The notes below the pieces were generated by a model. That model was not told the DNA's origin, ran no database searches, and saw only the letters and a program-made list of their open reading frames with translations. A program made the position numbers and the translations under genes. 5,763 bases of DNA from Nitrospirota bacterium (GTDB lineage: Bacteria > Nitrospirota > Thermodesulfovibrionia > Thermodesulfovibrionales > JdFR-88), in the NCBI GenBank assembly GCA_021819985.1, contig JAKAEG010000215.1, forward strand, positions 1 through 5,763, written 5' to 3'. Shown one piece after another: positions 5,728-5,763 of this stretch. Position 1 is the stretch's first letter; every line of letters starts with the position of its first letter.

Positions 5728-5763
5728 TGTCTCTCTCCTTATGTTTTGGGATTTTTCCGGTTT

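Larger units (their letters stand above)
4816..5757 (-). repeat. Tandem gene duplication unit (two copies, same orientation)
   Basis: The stretches 4816-5275 and 5317-5757 are two diverged copies of one unit. Resemblance covers the whole coding sequence and extends upstream into the leader: both read as an A-rich segment with CCCAAAA followed by AAGGAG before the ATG. By hand alignment the proteins are roughly three-quarters identical. The last residues and stop region are nearly identical at the DNA level (TTATTTGCAGACGCAGTAAT on the + strand). The right-hand copy reaches close to the window edge, so further copies could lie beyond it. Confidence 0.8.

Overview
The window reads as chromosomal DNA from a Gram-negative bacterium of moderate-to-high GC. 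An outer membrane is implied by a Slp-type lipoprotein whose lipobox cysteine is followed by Ala, and by several Sec signal peptides. No gene fixes the phylum. The set (M16 peptidase, Slp, YIP1-type membrane protein, palindromic repeats carrying GCGGGAATGACG) would suit Desulfobacterota, Nitrospirota or Pseudomonadota, but that is inference. There are no RNA genes, CRISPR arrays, transposases or phage genes.

Layout. On the + strand, 89-2767 encodes a large exported two-lobed M16 (pitrilysin/processing-protease family) zinc peptidase. Everything else lies on the - strand. Read in transcription order from the right edge, it comprises: two tandem paralogous small secreted proteins of unknown family (5317-5727, then 4816-5244); a spacer with an imperfect direct repeat (4569-4815); a 45-residue membrane peptide gene with a strong ribosome binding site (4431-4568); a YIP1-type membrane protein (3854-4405); and a Slp-family outer-membrane lipoprotein with a strikingly tyrosine-rich tail (3104-3778), which has its own sigma70-like promoter. 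The peptidase and lipoprotein genes converge on a 336-bp gap (2768-3103) filled with hairpins and nested palindromic repeats.

How they work together. Nearly every product is predicted to act in the cell envelope: periplasmic proteolysis, outer-membrane lipoprotein, inner-membrane proteins and secreted small proteins. Nothing ties them into one pathway. The only clear pairings are the 45-residue peptide with the YIP1 protein (25 bp apart, same strand) and the two secreted paralogs (72 bp apart, a recent-looking duplication that includes their ribosome binding sites).

I see no obvious new defence or mobile system. The most promising undescribed items are the duplicated four-cysteine secreted proteins, the overlooked small membrane peptide, and the Tyr-rich Slp tail expressed from a promoter that abuts its start codon.
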